In this document: positions 24,095 to 34,826 of the stretch, one piece after another
How positions within the stretch are numbered: position 1 is the stretch's first letter
How the letters are laid out: the number at the start of each line of letters is the position of its first letter
Assembly: GCA_964036275.1 (NCBI GenBank)
Contig: OZ038434.1
Location: forward strand, 26,023,413 to 26,087,412
Reading direction: 5' to 3'
DNA length: 64,000 bases
Source: Litoditis marina
Taxonomy: Eukaryota > Nematoda > Chromadorea > Rhabditida > Rhabditidae
Translations under genes and position numbers: made by a program
Notes under the pieces: model-generated
Told to the model about the DNA's origin: nothing
The model's database searches: none
Seen by the model: only the letters and a program-made list of their open reading frames with translations

Positions 24095-27000
24095 CAGCAG
24101 TACCAATAAATTAGCAGAGAGAAGGATTAAGTGAAATGAAGTAAAAATTAATGAATGAGTGTACTAAGATTAATATATTAGTGTTGATTTAGATTTACTA
24201 TTGATTCATATCATATCGTATATCGCTTTTTGCAAATGTTCTTTCTCATTGTTCATGTTCTTTTCCACCTATGCCATCTAATGATTCATATTTCTGCCGA
24301 AAAATGGAGGAATTTATCTATGTTAGATGCAAATTCATAAATCCAGACTGAGAACGGAGACGTTTTAATGAGAACGGACTTCTTTTTATTTAATAGTTGC
24401 ACCTTATCGGTGTATGCGCGTGTCCCTTCCCATTATTTGTTTTGTAGTCATGTTCTAATTATTGTTTTACAGAAATGGGCGCCCTCAGTTGGTGAAGTTC
24501 AGCGTCACTCGTGAGCACAGGGAAATAACGTGACGAAGGTTAGTTGGTCTTGTGTAGATCTCACCTCTCACGTTTTTGTGATAATTCCATATTCGATAAT
24601 AATTTGTCAAAAAGAAAAGCCAACACTCGAGTGATCGGTATGAGTAATTGACAGTTATGAAAATTTCCAAGAATTTTACAACAAAGCGTAGGTGCTATAC
24701 CCGGTTGGTTGACAGGGGCAGAGGGCCAGAGGATACCCTCAGTTTTCCCTTAGTGTAGCAACCGATAAAAAAAAGGTGGGTTATTTCTTATTAACTATAC
24801 GAGATTCATTAAAGTTGAGTGCCTTTTTTCTTACCGTACGCGTACACTCATAAAGTTCTCCGGATTGCCACAAAATGCAACGAATCGGCTACCTTTACGC
24901 CAAATTCAGGGTAAATCTGATATTTTCCTCTGAAAATCAAGATATTTCGCGTTATCCAATGACATTACTTCGCGTGTTTCTAATAAGTTTATTATTAGGA
25001 CATGTATTATCTGGACTTCAAACCTACGCATGAAACATACAGTCGATTACGTAACGCGATATCTTGGTATCCCTTGTCCTTTATTGAACGCAGAAAAAGA
25101 CTAATTACGTTCGCATTTTCAGGTATGCCAGCCGACGGCTGCAATTCTCGGATATCACGGAGACAAGATTCTCAGAAAAAAATGGGTTACGTTCTCAGAA
25201 GTACTACCCGCAGAAGGTTACGATCAACATGATATGAGGTATGTTCTATGTAATATTTGCACCTATAATTCTGAGTATATACATGCGTTTATTTGTCTCT
25301 GCAACCTGTTTACTGTTTAGCATTAGCTACACTCTCAGACAAGTCAAAACTATGAAATTTGCAGTATTTTTCCTCTTCGAAAAACAGGGTCCTGGTTCTT
25401 TTCTGACATACAATCACTTTCAACTCACGCTTCTATCTCTTTCAATTAGATTAGGAGACCGGCTGAATATGACCATTTATATCTGGGGTTTCAGTTATGC
25501 CAATCGTCATCTAAGCATTTGTCACAGTGAGAGTTGGACAGCTGTGAAAACTCGTTTTCTTTTGTTTCCATACAACAGTGAGGTGTGACTAAACGACGAA
25601 AATATATCCGTTTTCAGATGTAAACACGTGAAAATTTAAGATTTTTCATCAAAAGTAGACCTATTTTCATCTTTTTCGCTAAGAAGTAGTCCGTTTTTCG
25701 AATTTTTCTGACTATTCGGACAACCTTGCTGGAGTATGTTTATTTCATTTATACATTTATTTCAGGGCATACGCCAACGACGGCACCTAGAATTCGAACA
25801 GGACTTCTTTACTGCGCCCTCATCAGTCTGGCTTGCAGTCGAACAATTATCAAATTCAAAAATTGTTGATTTATGTCCGGTAGGCCCACATTCTAGTTTT
25901 AAAAGCTGCTTACATATCCACATAGTTTCACGTTTTATCGTTCTCCATTCAGCTCACTCGTTTTCTCACTCACGCTTATTTATTTTTCATTCATTTTACC
26001 GTTATGTTTATTGTTCATTCCCGTTAGAGACCTTATTTCGATTGTTTGTTGTCGTTGTTTTGAAATACTGAAATAAAACCATCATTAATGAAACTGTAGC
26101 CTGAATTCAATAAATTTCTTCCCAATATGCGCAGGCTGCCGGCAGCCTGCCAACTGACCGCCGCCTACCGGCAACCTGCTGGCTGGCTGCCGGCGGTGAG
26201 CGGCAGCCTGCCGGCACGCCGCGGTTCCCCGCGGTTTCGCCGCCGGCAACTGCCGGCAGCCTGCGCTTTGAGTCGTGTGTAAAAATAGTGAAACATGAAA
26301 AACTATCCCGTATTGCTCATAGATTATAGAAGATAACACAATTTTCTTAACGACTTTTTCTACACTATTAAAAGATTAGTGTCCAGTATGTTTCACGGAA
26401 AAAAAGATATCGGATTCTATTTGATCTCTTGGAGAAAGCAGCTTTCGCACACGCAAAGAGAAGTTTTCGATGAACTGGAGATATGTATTGTATTTGTTGT
26501 CAAACAAGATAATAGGGTATGACGCGCGATGTAGATCACTGCTTCTCAATTTGTGGGGAATAGGGTTGTTAATCGAGTTCAAAATTTCGAGTTTTGGAAA
26601 ATTTCGAGTTTTTGAGTTTTCATGTTACAAGAATTTTCGAGTTTTCTAGTTAGCCAGTTCTCGAGTTTCAGGAAAAATCTAGTTTTCGAGTTTCGAGTTT
26701 GACTCGACTCGAACATTTTCGAGTTTTTTCGAGTCGAGTCGAGTTTCGAGTTCGTCTTTAACAACCCCCGTGAGAAATTTCTTGAAAATACAATTTTTCT
26801 CTCCTGCTCACCTCTTCTAAACATATTTAAGCGTATTCGATTAAATATTAGTTATCAACTTTTCATTGTACATTTCATCAAGGAGTCCAAATCATGTTTC
26901 ACATCAGTTGAGTTTGATTTCAGAAAGCTGCCGCGTTCTGTGAACTCTTTCAGTTCAGTTTCGCTTCACGTGCAAGTAGATCGGTGAGAGACCAACCTCT

Positions 27001-28430
27001 GCGTCTCTTTGACCCACATACATAGGTGAAAAGTCACACCTTTTAGGCCCGCGATTTTCGTAGCCGAAATCACCGTATTAGGGCCTAATAGGGCCGCGTA
27101 GAATGACATTTTTTGTCTCAAATAATATATTTAGTTTATTTCTCCTGCACTCTAGCGTACTTACTCATAAAATGAGAAAACATCTAGAGTAGTGCAACAC
27201 AATTGTATCCAAAATCGATCAAGGCGTGGTCGTTACCAGATTCGCGGCCCTTTTCGGGCCTTTTCGGCTCGCGTCCACTCGATTACCCGAAATCTTCCTT
27301 TTAGGGGCCAATAGTCCCTTGACTATTCACCCGAGTACTCTGAAAAGCTCCTGAGTTGAGTCCGGAATGAAAAAGTTGGGCAAACTAAATTTACTTGCAC
27401 TTCTTGGAGAGTATATAAGCTGATATTGCGTCTAAGCAGTCTCTCATGCGCTATAAAAAGATTAGTGTCAAGTATGTTTTTCACGGAAAAAGTACATCGG
27501 ATTCCCTCTGATCTCTCGGAGAAAGCAGCTTTTGATACCGCGACATGGAGCTTTCGATGAGCTGGAGAACATGTATTGTATTCGAGTTTAGAGGGCAGAT
27601 AAAAGAGGAGTTGACGCGTACCCCCAAACACGTATCCGGGATTAGCAAAAACATTTTCAAACCGAAATGTAGGGGAGGCTGCGTCGTAGTTTGATTCGAA
27701 TTGGCAGGTAGTGCGAATATAGGTTTGGTCAAACCATTGCAAGACTCTGTAAATGTGACTCAAAGATTGATAGGAGATAAAACGGACATTTTCACAAAGA
27801 ACCGCGTATTTCAGTAACCTGCCAGTTATAGGTTTGGTCAAACAGTTGTGGACACCGTACCATCGATTCTGTAAAGGGCGGAGTTTGACGAGGGGCCAGC
27901 CAGTCTGCGTATCATTGATCTACACACTCTCTTGCCTGTTGGCATGTAATCAACGACCGCTCGCTCCGCATCGCTCGATCAATCGAACCCTCTGCGGTCT
28001 TTATGGGGGAAATCTATGGGGAATACCTCCACAGACACTTTGCGATGCTTCCTACAACCACAAGAAACTGGGAAAGCAAAAAGTTCGGTCCCCAAATATT
28101 CGAAAAGAAAAATCCATATTTTTGGACTCTCGAGAATATTTCGGATGGAAGAGTTTTATATGCACTTCAATAAATGGTCGTCCACTGGGACCCTCAAAAG
28201 CTCGTCCTGACCTGTAGATGAGAGAGTTAGGCTTCCATTCCTTCGGGGATTCAGTTATTTTCTAATATCTTGAACATTGTTCTGATCAAGTTTTGATTTG
28301 TAAGATAAAACATTGTTATTGAACACAGCAAATCAGAGCGATATGCGTGATGCGAGCTATTCTAACTGGTAGAGTTTTGTCAGTCCCGTATTTATTTGAC
28401 CGCCTATCTCATGAACCCTCTTGTTAACCA

Positions 28431-28616
28431 CCTGGCGGCGTAGCGATCCCTCCAATCTCATGATAAGTTCATATGAGTTTCTCATGAGATACCTCATGAG
28501 CTACTCGTGAACTCTCAATGTTGTAGCATAGCAATCAATAGAATCTCATGAGAAGCTCATACGAATAGCTCATGAGATATCTCTTGAGATTTTCGAGGGA
28601 TTGCTACGCCGCCTGG
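28431..28616 (+). mobile_element. CTCATGAG MITE, best-preserved copy (186 bp)
   Basis: Inverted termini CCTGGCGGCGTAGCGATCCC and GGGATTGCTACGCCGCCTGG enclose repeated CTCATGAG palindromes and a central 'gttgtagcatagcaatcaatag'-type core. Related pieces are at 18440-18590, 29057-29155, 35640-35756 and about 41205-41418. Confidence 0.75.
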
Positions 28617-29056
28617 AGTTTGACTCGCACAACATTTTGTAGGGAACTTCTCAAATCGATATCACGTTCGTTGATGCTGCCGTCTTTGTAGTTTGATCAC
28701 AGCATTTTAGATTCAAAGATCCCGATCATGGTTTGTATTGATATCCAGTAACAACACAGATTTGGTATTTTTCATTTATTTGAATCAATCCATTCCAAGA
28801 CAGAAGTAAACGTCAGGCAAAGAAGTGTGACGTACTGAAAATCAGATGTTCCGAATATCATCCGCGTTAGTGAAAAAGCATCAGCGATGAATCGCTCTTC
28901 GAAAATAGCATTTCATCCGCGAAAACATGAGATTTCGTTTGAGTTGGTGTGTTTGATACATGTAACGGTACCGAAAATACCACTACAAGCCGATAACCAA
29001 TTTCCAGATACAGCAAACAACAAAACAAACCAAACTCAGTCAGTCGCGGTTTTTTC

Positions 29057-29155
29057 CATGCTGTGGCATAGGAATCAATAGAATCTCATGAGAAGCTCGT
29101 GTTAATAGCTACCGAGGTGATCTCCTGAAGTTTCGTGGGGATTGCTACGCCGCCT
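29057..29155 (+). mobile_element. CTCATGAG MITE, right half
   Basis: Shares the core and the right end ('gggattgctacgccgcctgg') with 28431-28616, about 450 bases upstream, in the same orientation. The left half is missing. Confidence 0.6.
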
Positions 29156-32100
29156 GGTAACCGCGTGTTTTTCCGAACAGATTTAGTACACAACAAGTTA
29201 CAAAGCGGTTAACATAAGGGTTGATTGAGTAACCCGGATAAGGTTACCTGCTGTCTTACTGGGAGCGTTTTTGTGGATTCACAGTCTTCAGGACCTGGAA
29301 AAAGCATCAGTCACCAAATAACATGAATCTTCAGGTTCGTCAAGTTCCACAATTCGATAAGAGTAGGACATACTCAACTTTTGTAGTTTCTCGATATCCA
29401 CTTTTGAACGCACTTTTTCAGTTTCTTTTTTCTTCTCGGAATTTACTCCAGTCAAAGTTAGTACTAAACAGTAGAGTGGTTATGTGGTTATGAATGAAGT
29501 AAGAAGCTTGTTCATTTTTCTACCTCTTTTATTATTATTTTATTATTATAATTATCATTATCATACATTTTTCATGTAGTTAGGTACTGACGTTAATTCT
29601 CAGAAACATCAACATAACCACAAACATCACTTTAGCGTCTTTGTAGAAAACCGAATCTGTTAGAAAATATCTCAATCACGAGTTTGATCCTATTAGACGT
29701 ATTGAACATCGTTCTGGGAAATTCCCCCCCCCCCCCCTTCTCTTAGTATATTTCGCCAAGTTCAGCTAAAGGTTGTAGTACTTATTCCTTAGAAGCCCAG
29801 GCGCTCAAGATTTAAGAGGTTTAGGTGGACTTTCACACACTACAGACTAGCTTCTGCAAAAAGAAAGCCTTGGAGAGCGCAGAACTTCTGTGAAAAGTTA
29901 TATAGTGAAAAGTGAAAGAAGAAGTTAAAGGAGACCGGAACACAAGCTAAGCAAAAGTTCTGTTCTGGGCTTATTTCTAATGTATTGAGATCAGAGAGCA
30001 CAAATAACTCGTGTTTGATCAGTCTACGTGGCATTCACATGACATTGCCGCGCGACACGCAACGCGTCTAATTTAAAACAGGATACAGCAGCTTTCTGAC
30101 ATTCAGGGTTGTGTTCCGGTCTCCTTTAAGCTTTAAGTTTCAGTGAACACAAGGTGTAGCTCCATAGCGTAGAAGTATAGGAGCGCTTCCTGAAGGCGAA
30201 TTCCGAGGTGGAAGTGCTTTTTTCGTAGAATAATTCCGAGTTCTTCATGTGGGAAGTACTCATTGTAGTTTGATCCTGCTCCACAGAGCATTCTCTAACC
30301 TCCAACCACCTATAGTGCGAGATCAAACTACAAATACCGTATTTCGTACTATTGTTATGTAAACTGAAGTGTTTATCAACATAGAATCGGATGTTAATAT
30401 TCTAAAATATTCTAATACGTGTTGGATAAACCTTGCAAGCCCCAAATCCCTGAGGTTTATTTATTTTCGTTTCATCTAAGTATACAATGCGGGGAAACAT
30501 TAATCTTTTATAGTTTGTACGACTTAATTTCAAATCGGTGGAGTGTTTCAGCTCTACTTAATAAGTACTTATCTACAGACTGCGAGACACGGGAACTGGG
30601 TTTTGTCTCGTTTGTTATTTTGTATATCTCAACGTTGGGCAGGGGCTTGTAGTCGTATACTACGCACCGTTACTCAGTTTGAACATGATGAGGTAAAAGC
30701 AATGTCCATTTTCTCAATTCATCGTTAAAATACGGTCATTTAGTCTTTTCGTCCTGTTTTCATTTTCTCAGAGGGGTTCAACTGATGATGCCCTTTGATA
30801 AAAAACCCAAAAATCGGCTTAAATCAGGGTCGAAACGATTTTGTGTTTATCTTTCACTGAGCACATTCATACAACCATATCATTAGACTTTGCGTTTTGA
30901 GCCTAAGCCCGGTAACGAAATTTCATCTTTACACAGAAAAAATGCTAGTTTCGGAGAATTCAATGTCAAGATCTTTGAGTTATCTTCTGGGCTCCGGAGA
31001 CTTTCTAGGAACTCTACTTGACGTAATGGATCATACCATGACGCAGACTGTTTTCAGTCCAAGTCCTTTCACGAAATCTCATGTTTACACGAAGAAAATG
31101 CGATTTTCGCGAAATTCGCTTCAGAGTGAAACAGCGATTTGTGGCTTTTCACTAATAACAGTAATAATAATAATAATAATAATAATATGAAGTTTATTAC
31201 GCATAGAACATAGAACAAAAACGAGTAAAACTAGCTACTGAAGTTGTTACAAGGTTCCATGGCAAAACGAATCCCAAAGGCTTGTATGTTAAATGTACAA
31301 CCTACTTACAAGGGAGCGTTGATCAGACTACGGCAGCGATAAACGAAACATCTCCTCTTAATACGTAAGAAGTCGTCGCGAATCCTTCTTTACTTCTGGA
31401 AAAGATTATTTACCGAATATGCGCGAATATAAAATGAATTGGTGCTGGCCGTGCAAAATTACAACCGTTCAATGAGAAGAGGTCGTGTCCGTCCGCCCAA
31501 TGTCCGAGGCGAAGAGATATTGAGAATGTGCAGAGACCGAGATACTTGAATGGCCATAAAGGAACACCATATTGTAACAATATGAAGTGAATGAATAAAT
31601 CTTGAAATCTTGAATGAGTATTGTGCGAGTGAGAGATGCATTTTTCAGAAACATCGGCCAACCTCTCGATGGATAGGGCATAAAGTGCATCCCCGTGATC
31701 GAGTGGTTTTCTGTGCGCATTATCGCTGAAATGTCTTCAGGTTTGATACCTCGGCGGGGCAGAAAAATGAAAGAAACTTCGTGCACACCCATCCAAATGC
31801 ACAGATTTCTGAAATCTATCCATATGTGTTTGATAAACAGCGTGAATGAATCAATTAACTTGAAACATTTATGTCAGTTCCGTAGACCTTCCCCGCTTCG
31901 AAGAAGTTCGTCCAACAAAGGGCTTGCTTATTCGTTGTTTGCTCTATATCGCTGTGTCAAAACTGAAACTTTTCTTTCGTTTTCTTGGAAGTATTTCGCA
32001 ATAGCAGCCGTTTTACAACTTTGTTCCAATGGCGTAGACTACGTAATAACGTGACAAACAAGTCTAGAGTAGTTCAAGTGCACTAGTACATTCATCGAGT

Positions 32101-32735
32101 TTACAATTAGTTCATTTTCCGTCGAATTCTTCGAATTAGAAACTTTCATTCCACTTGTTATCGTTTCGGTGGACTGGAACGGTTGGTTTCTTCAATTGTT
32201 ACCAGTAGCTCAGATAGAACCTGGGGTAGTTAGAGGGGGACATGCGGGGGCGTGGCCTATAGGCTCAAGCGTGGCTCGGAGAATATGGGACTTAGGAGGG
32301 TACTTATTCCGGAGTGCGTTACCGCAACACTTGGTACCAGATTTTCCACGGCTAAGTCCCATGAGAGTTTTCATAGATCGCTACTAGTAACTTCCAATCT
32401 TGTTCACTACTTAGGTATCTAGGCGCCAAAGTAAACTCTCCTAACTGAGTAGCTCCCTCGTTACACTCACATGATGCTCGTTATCCCCGCATTGTATACT
32501 TTGATTTCAATGTTCTTGAAAGCATTGGGGAATTTTGTACATTCATTCAATGCACCGTACTGCAGAATAGGAGTCGATAGATTCACACCAAAATTTGGTG
32601 AGACCTTTCCAACGGGATGATATATGGTTTATCGTTTCTCCGAACTAACTTGATCCCCGGGACCTCCACAATTTCTGTGATTATCATACTTGTTGTACAC
32701 AATACTGATTTTACAGACTACAGCTGACAATGGAC

Positions 32736-32745
32736 ATTTTTACAG
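32736..32745 (+). promoter_or_regulatory. probable trans-splice acceptor of the TTR gene
   Basis: ATTTTTACAG ends at 32745, seven bases before the ATG. This is the usual form and distance of a nematode spliced-leader acceptor. No other upstream exon is visible. Confidence 0.55.
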
Positions 32746-32752
32746 CTCTACA

Positions 32753-34669
32753 ATGTTGCTGAAGCTCTCTCTACTTCTCTGCGTCTCTCTCTATCTCCCT
32801 ACCTCTCTAGGGGTCCAAATGACCATAACTGGCCGTTTCTACTGCAACGCCACCTATCCGGACCCCGCCAGACAAGTGGTCACTATTGAACTGTGGGAGA
32901 AAGACGGCGGATGGTGTCAGTTATTGATTGATGTTATTGATGTTATTGATTTATTACGCATATGAATAGGTGAAAAAAATCAGATGAGGAGTGGAAAAAG
33001 ATGTAGAAACAGAAATAAAACACAGAGCAGAGTGAAGTTATTGACGTGATATTGATGGGGAAGTTCCACCCCCCCCCCCCCCCCTTCACTGAATTTGTCC
33101 ATTTTGAACAACTTTTAGGTTTTGGGGGAGTATCAGTGAACCACCAAAGGTAGGAGGGGAATAACCGATATTGATGATTTACCCTTCACTTCTTTCTGAA
33201 TTTCAACCCTATAGAAAACGACCGAAGCTTGCTGTGTAGTCTCCATTTGCCCTAGACAGACAGCAGAGCGTTCGATTGATTGAGCGATGCGTGGCGAGCG
33301 GTCGTTGTTTATCGGCCAGCAGTGGAGAGAGTGTGTAGATCAATGACACGCAGACTGGCTGGCTCCTCGCCAAACCCCGCCCCTTACAAAATCGATGGTA
33401 CGGTATCCACAGCGGTTTGACAAATCTAATTGTTTGATCTTGATAAACGTGAAGGAATCAAACTACAGCTTTTATGATTGTTTTTCAGTTGGCTTCGATG
33501 GGGATGATTTACTCGGTAGAACTACCGTCAATACTTCGGAGCCATTCGAAGTTTCGGGTTCACAGTTCGAAATTGTACAAGTTGTACCATATCTGTTGAT
33601 CCACCATCGATGTGGAAGAAAAAACGAGGTGAGGTCAAAGATCAAACAACAAACACAGCGGGATAGGGCAACGTACACCCTAAACTGTTAGTCAATTCCA
33701 CAGTCACGTGAGCCATGTTGAACACAGCAGAACTCAGAAACGTGCACGGACAAAATGCACGATTTCTCATTAAAATAACTTTACGTGACTATTCAGTTGA
33801 CTTCTAGTATAAAGTTGTGCATTGGAAACAACGAGTCTTATATTGAAGTTTCGAAAAACAAGATTGGTAATTTTTTGAACGAATAAAAGTAGTTTTAAGG
33901 TGTAAACAAAACATTTATCATTTTTATTATAATATCTCCCCCCTCCAGGAAGACACTTCGACCCTCCCTATCAATCTCGGCAGAATATTTGGGCGAGCAC
34001 AGGGTTGGACAACCAAGGTATTTATTTTATCTCCTAATCTTTATTTATTTATTTTATCTTAAATGCCGATTTATATGCCTATCAATAATGTAACCTTACC
34101 TCGAGTGATTAAATTCCTTGTTAAAGAAGGACGATTATGTGGACCAATCTCGTGTCAACGGTCCTTTAAACTGCAATTGAAAAACGTATTGCAGTTTAAA
34201 GGACTGAAGCGTTGCGATTGGACCACATAATCGTCCTTCTTTAAACTCTCCGTAGTCAGTTTTTGTTGCGATCTCTTATAAGTAGGTTTATACATTAACA
34301 GCTTGGGAACCGTTTTGTCTCAGATTCTTGTGATAACTTCATTAGTTAGCTCTTACTACTTTTTGTCTCAAAACCAAGTACTAATTGCATGCAAGTTTCA
34401 AGTTGTACTCGTCATATCACAATGGTACGCAGCGGGGGTCCATGACCTATCTCCAAATCTGTTCTGGGCTCTATTATTAATAATTTATTGTGTTTATTAT
34501 TTACATTATTATTATCATCATTAAGGCGAAAGCGGACCTCGGCACGATCAATTTGGGCTGGAAAAGTGCGTTTATTGAATTTTGGCCCAAGACTGACCTC
34601 TACGCGTGGCATGTGGAACACTCAGAATGGCCACTACCGGTCAACAGAGATACTCATGAATGGTACTAG
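32753..34669 (+). CDS. transthyretin-like (TTR) family secreted protein
   Basis: Four exons: 32753-32915 (donor GTCAGT), 33489-33628 (GTGAGG), 33949-34017 (GTATTT) and 34526-34669, with TAG at the end. Phases join cleanly (a split TTT codon, then two phase-0 introns), giving 171 residues. Residues 1-20 are a signal peptide. The TTR-like domain follows: T-G-R-F-Y-C (Cys31), I-E-L-W-E-K-D (45-51), G-D-D-L-L-G-R-T (59-66), V-S-G (76-78), P-Y-L-L-I-H-H-R-C (88-96) and D-L-G-T-I-N-L-G (128-135). These are the landmarks of the nematode transthyretin-like family (Pfam PF01060), small secreted proteins, a few of which act as extracellular bridging or signalling factors. Cys31 and Cys96 are the expected conserved pair. 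The C-terminal tail after residue 140 is longer than usual. Which family member this is cannot be told from the sequence alone. Intron 1 holds a C16 run and a dispersed repeat; intron 3 holds a TTAA foldback. Confidence 0.9.
33069..33084 (+). repeat. C16 homopolymer in TTR intron 1
   Basis: Sixteen consecutive C. Similar runs of C or G occur at 16802, 23868, 29724, 44472, 45380, 45447 and 51472. Confidence 0.9.
33248..33370 (-). repeat. dispersed repeat in TTR intron 1
   Basis: Inverted copy of the sequence at 27885-27995 and part of 21600-21815, including the 'gattgagcgatgcg' and 'gagagtgtgtagatcaatga' words. Confidence 0.6.
34125..34240 (+). mobile_element. 116-bp TTAA-flanked foldback in TTR intron 3
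   Basis: Arms begin AGAAGGACGATTATGTGGAC and end with its near-exact reverse complement. TTAA flanks both sides (34121-34124, 34241-34244). A palindrome with TTAA duplication matches the layout of the small TTAA-type elements known in nematodes and of piggyBac-like integration. Confidence 0.75.
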
Positions 34670-34679
34670 GATACCAATT

Positions 34680-34735
34680 TGTACTTTGAATTCTGTAACT
34701 TGTACTTTGTACTGTGTACTTTGTACTTTGTACCC
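34680..34735 (+). repeat. short tandem TTTGTAC repeat in the TTR 3' UTR
   Basis: Five to six imperfect units of TTTGTAC(T) directly after the stop codon. Confidence 0.7.
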
Positions 34736-34820
34736 TTTTTCCGTGTTTTCAATGAATCGTTTCGTTGGCCCGTCCTTGAACTTCTAGGAAATTGTCGAAT
34801 TTCAAACACCCGGGAAATTA

Positions 34821-34826
34821 AATAAA
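34821..34826 (+). terminator. polyadenylation signal of the TTR gene
   Basis: AATAAA about 150 bases after the TTR stop codon; the first good hexamer on this strand. Confidence 0.6.

Larger units (their letters stand above)
22071..26279 (-). mobile_element. large TIR element, copy 2 (4.2 kb, inverted)
   Basis: Ends are CACACGACTCAAAGCGCAG and its reverse complement, with TA on both sides (22069-22070 and 26280-26281). The subterminal GCCGGCAGCCTGC repeats are at about 22085-22265 and 26130-26265. It aligns end to end with copy 1 in reverse orientation. Part of its extra length is a 196-bp foldback insertion (23899-24094) and a G21 run absent from copy 1. Small indels shift every internal frame relative to copy 1, so there is no sign of coding constraint. 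Confidence 0.75.
26282..32735. other. gene-poor stretch between element copy 2 and the TTR gene
   Basis: Contents in order. About 26370-26550 and 27455-27620 are copies of an 'attagtgt...cacggaaa' dispersed repeat. 26580-26760 is a low-complexity TCGAGTTTTCGAG run. 27885-27995 is the 'ctcgatcaatcgaac' repeat. 28040-28217 is an exon-like open stretch with no recognised family. 28431-28616 and about 29057-29155 are CTCATGAG MITEs. 29724-29737 is C14. 29825-30130 is the inverted partner of 17470-17750. 30440-30620 is the inverted partner of 7005-7200. 31155-31188 is (AAT)n. No gene is confirmed. Confidence 0.5.

Noticed and set aside
27323..27841. 172-codon minus-strand frame, the longest in the window
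   Set aside because: It lies across a dispersed repeat whose other copies (26370, 35320, 40990) break the frame. No domain or splice sites are seen.
33629..33691. Reading the TTR frame straight through the exon 2 donor to the next stop
   Set aside because: The GAG|GTGAGG donor and the in-phase exon 3 and 4 sequences, with the expected D-L-G-T-I-N-L motif, give a proper family C-terminus; the read-through does not.
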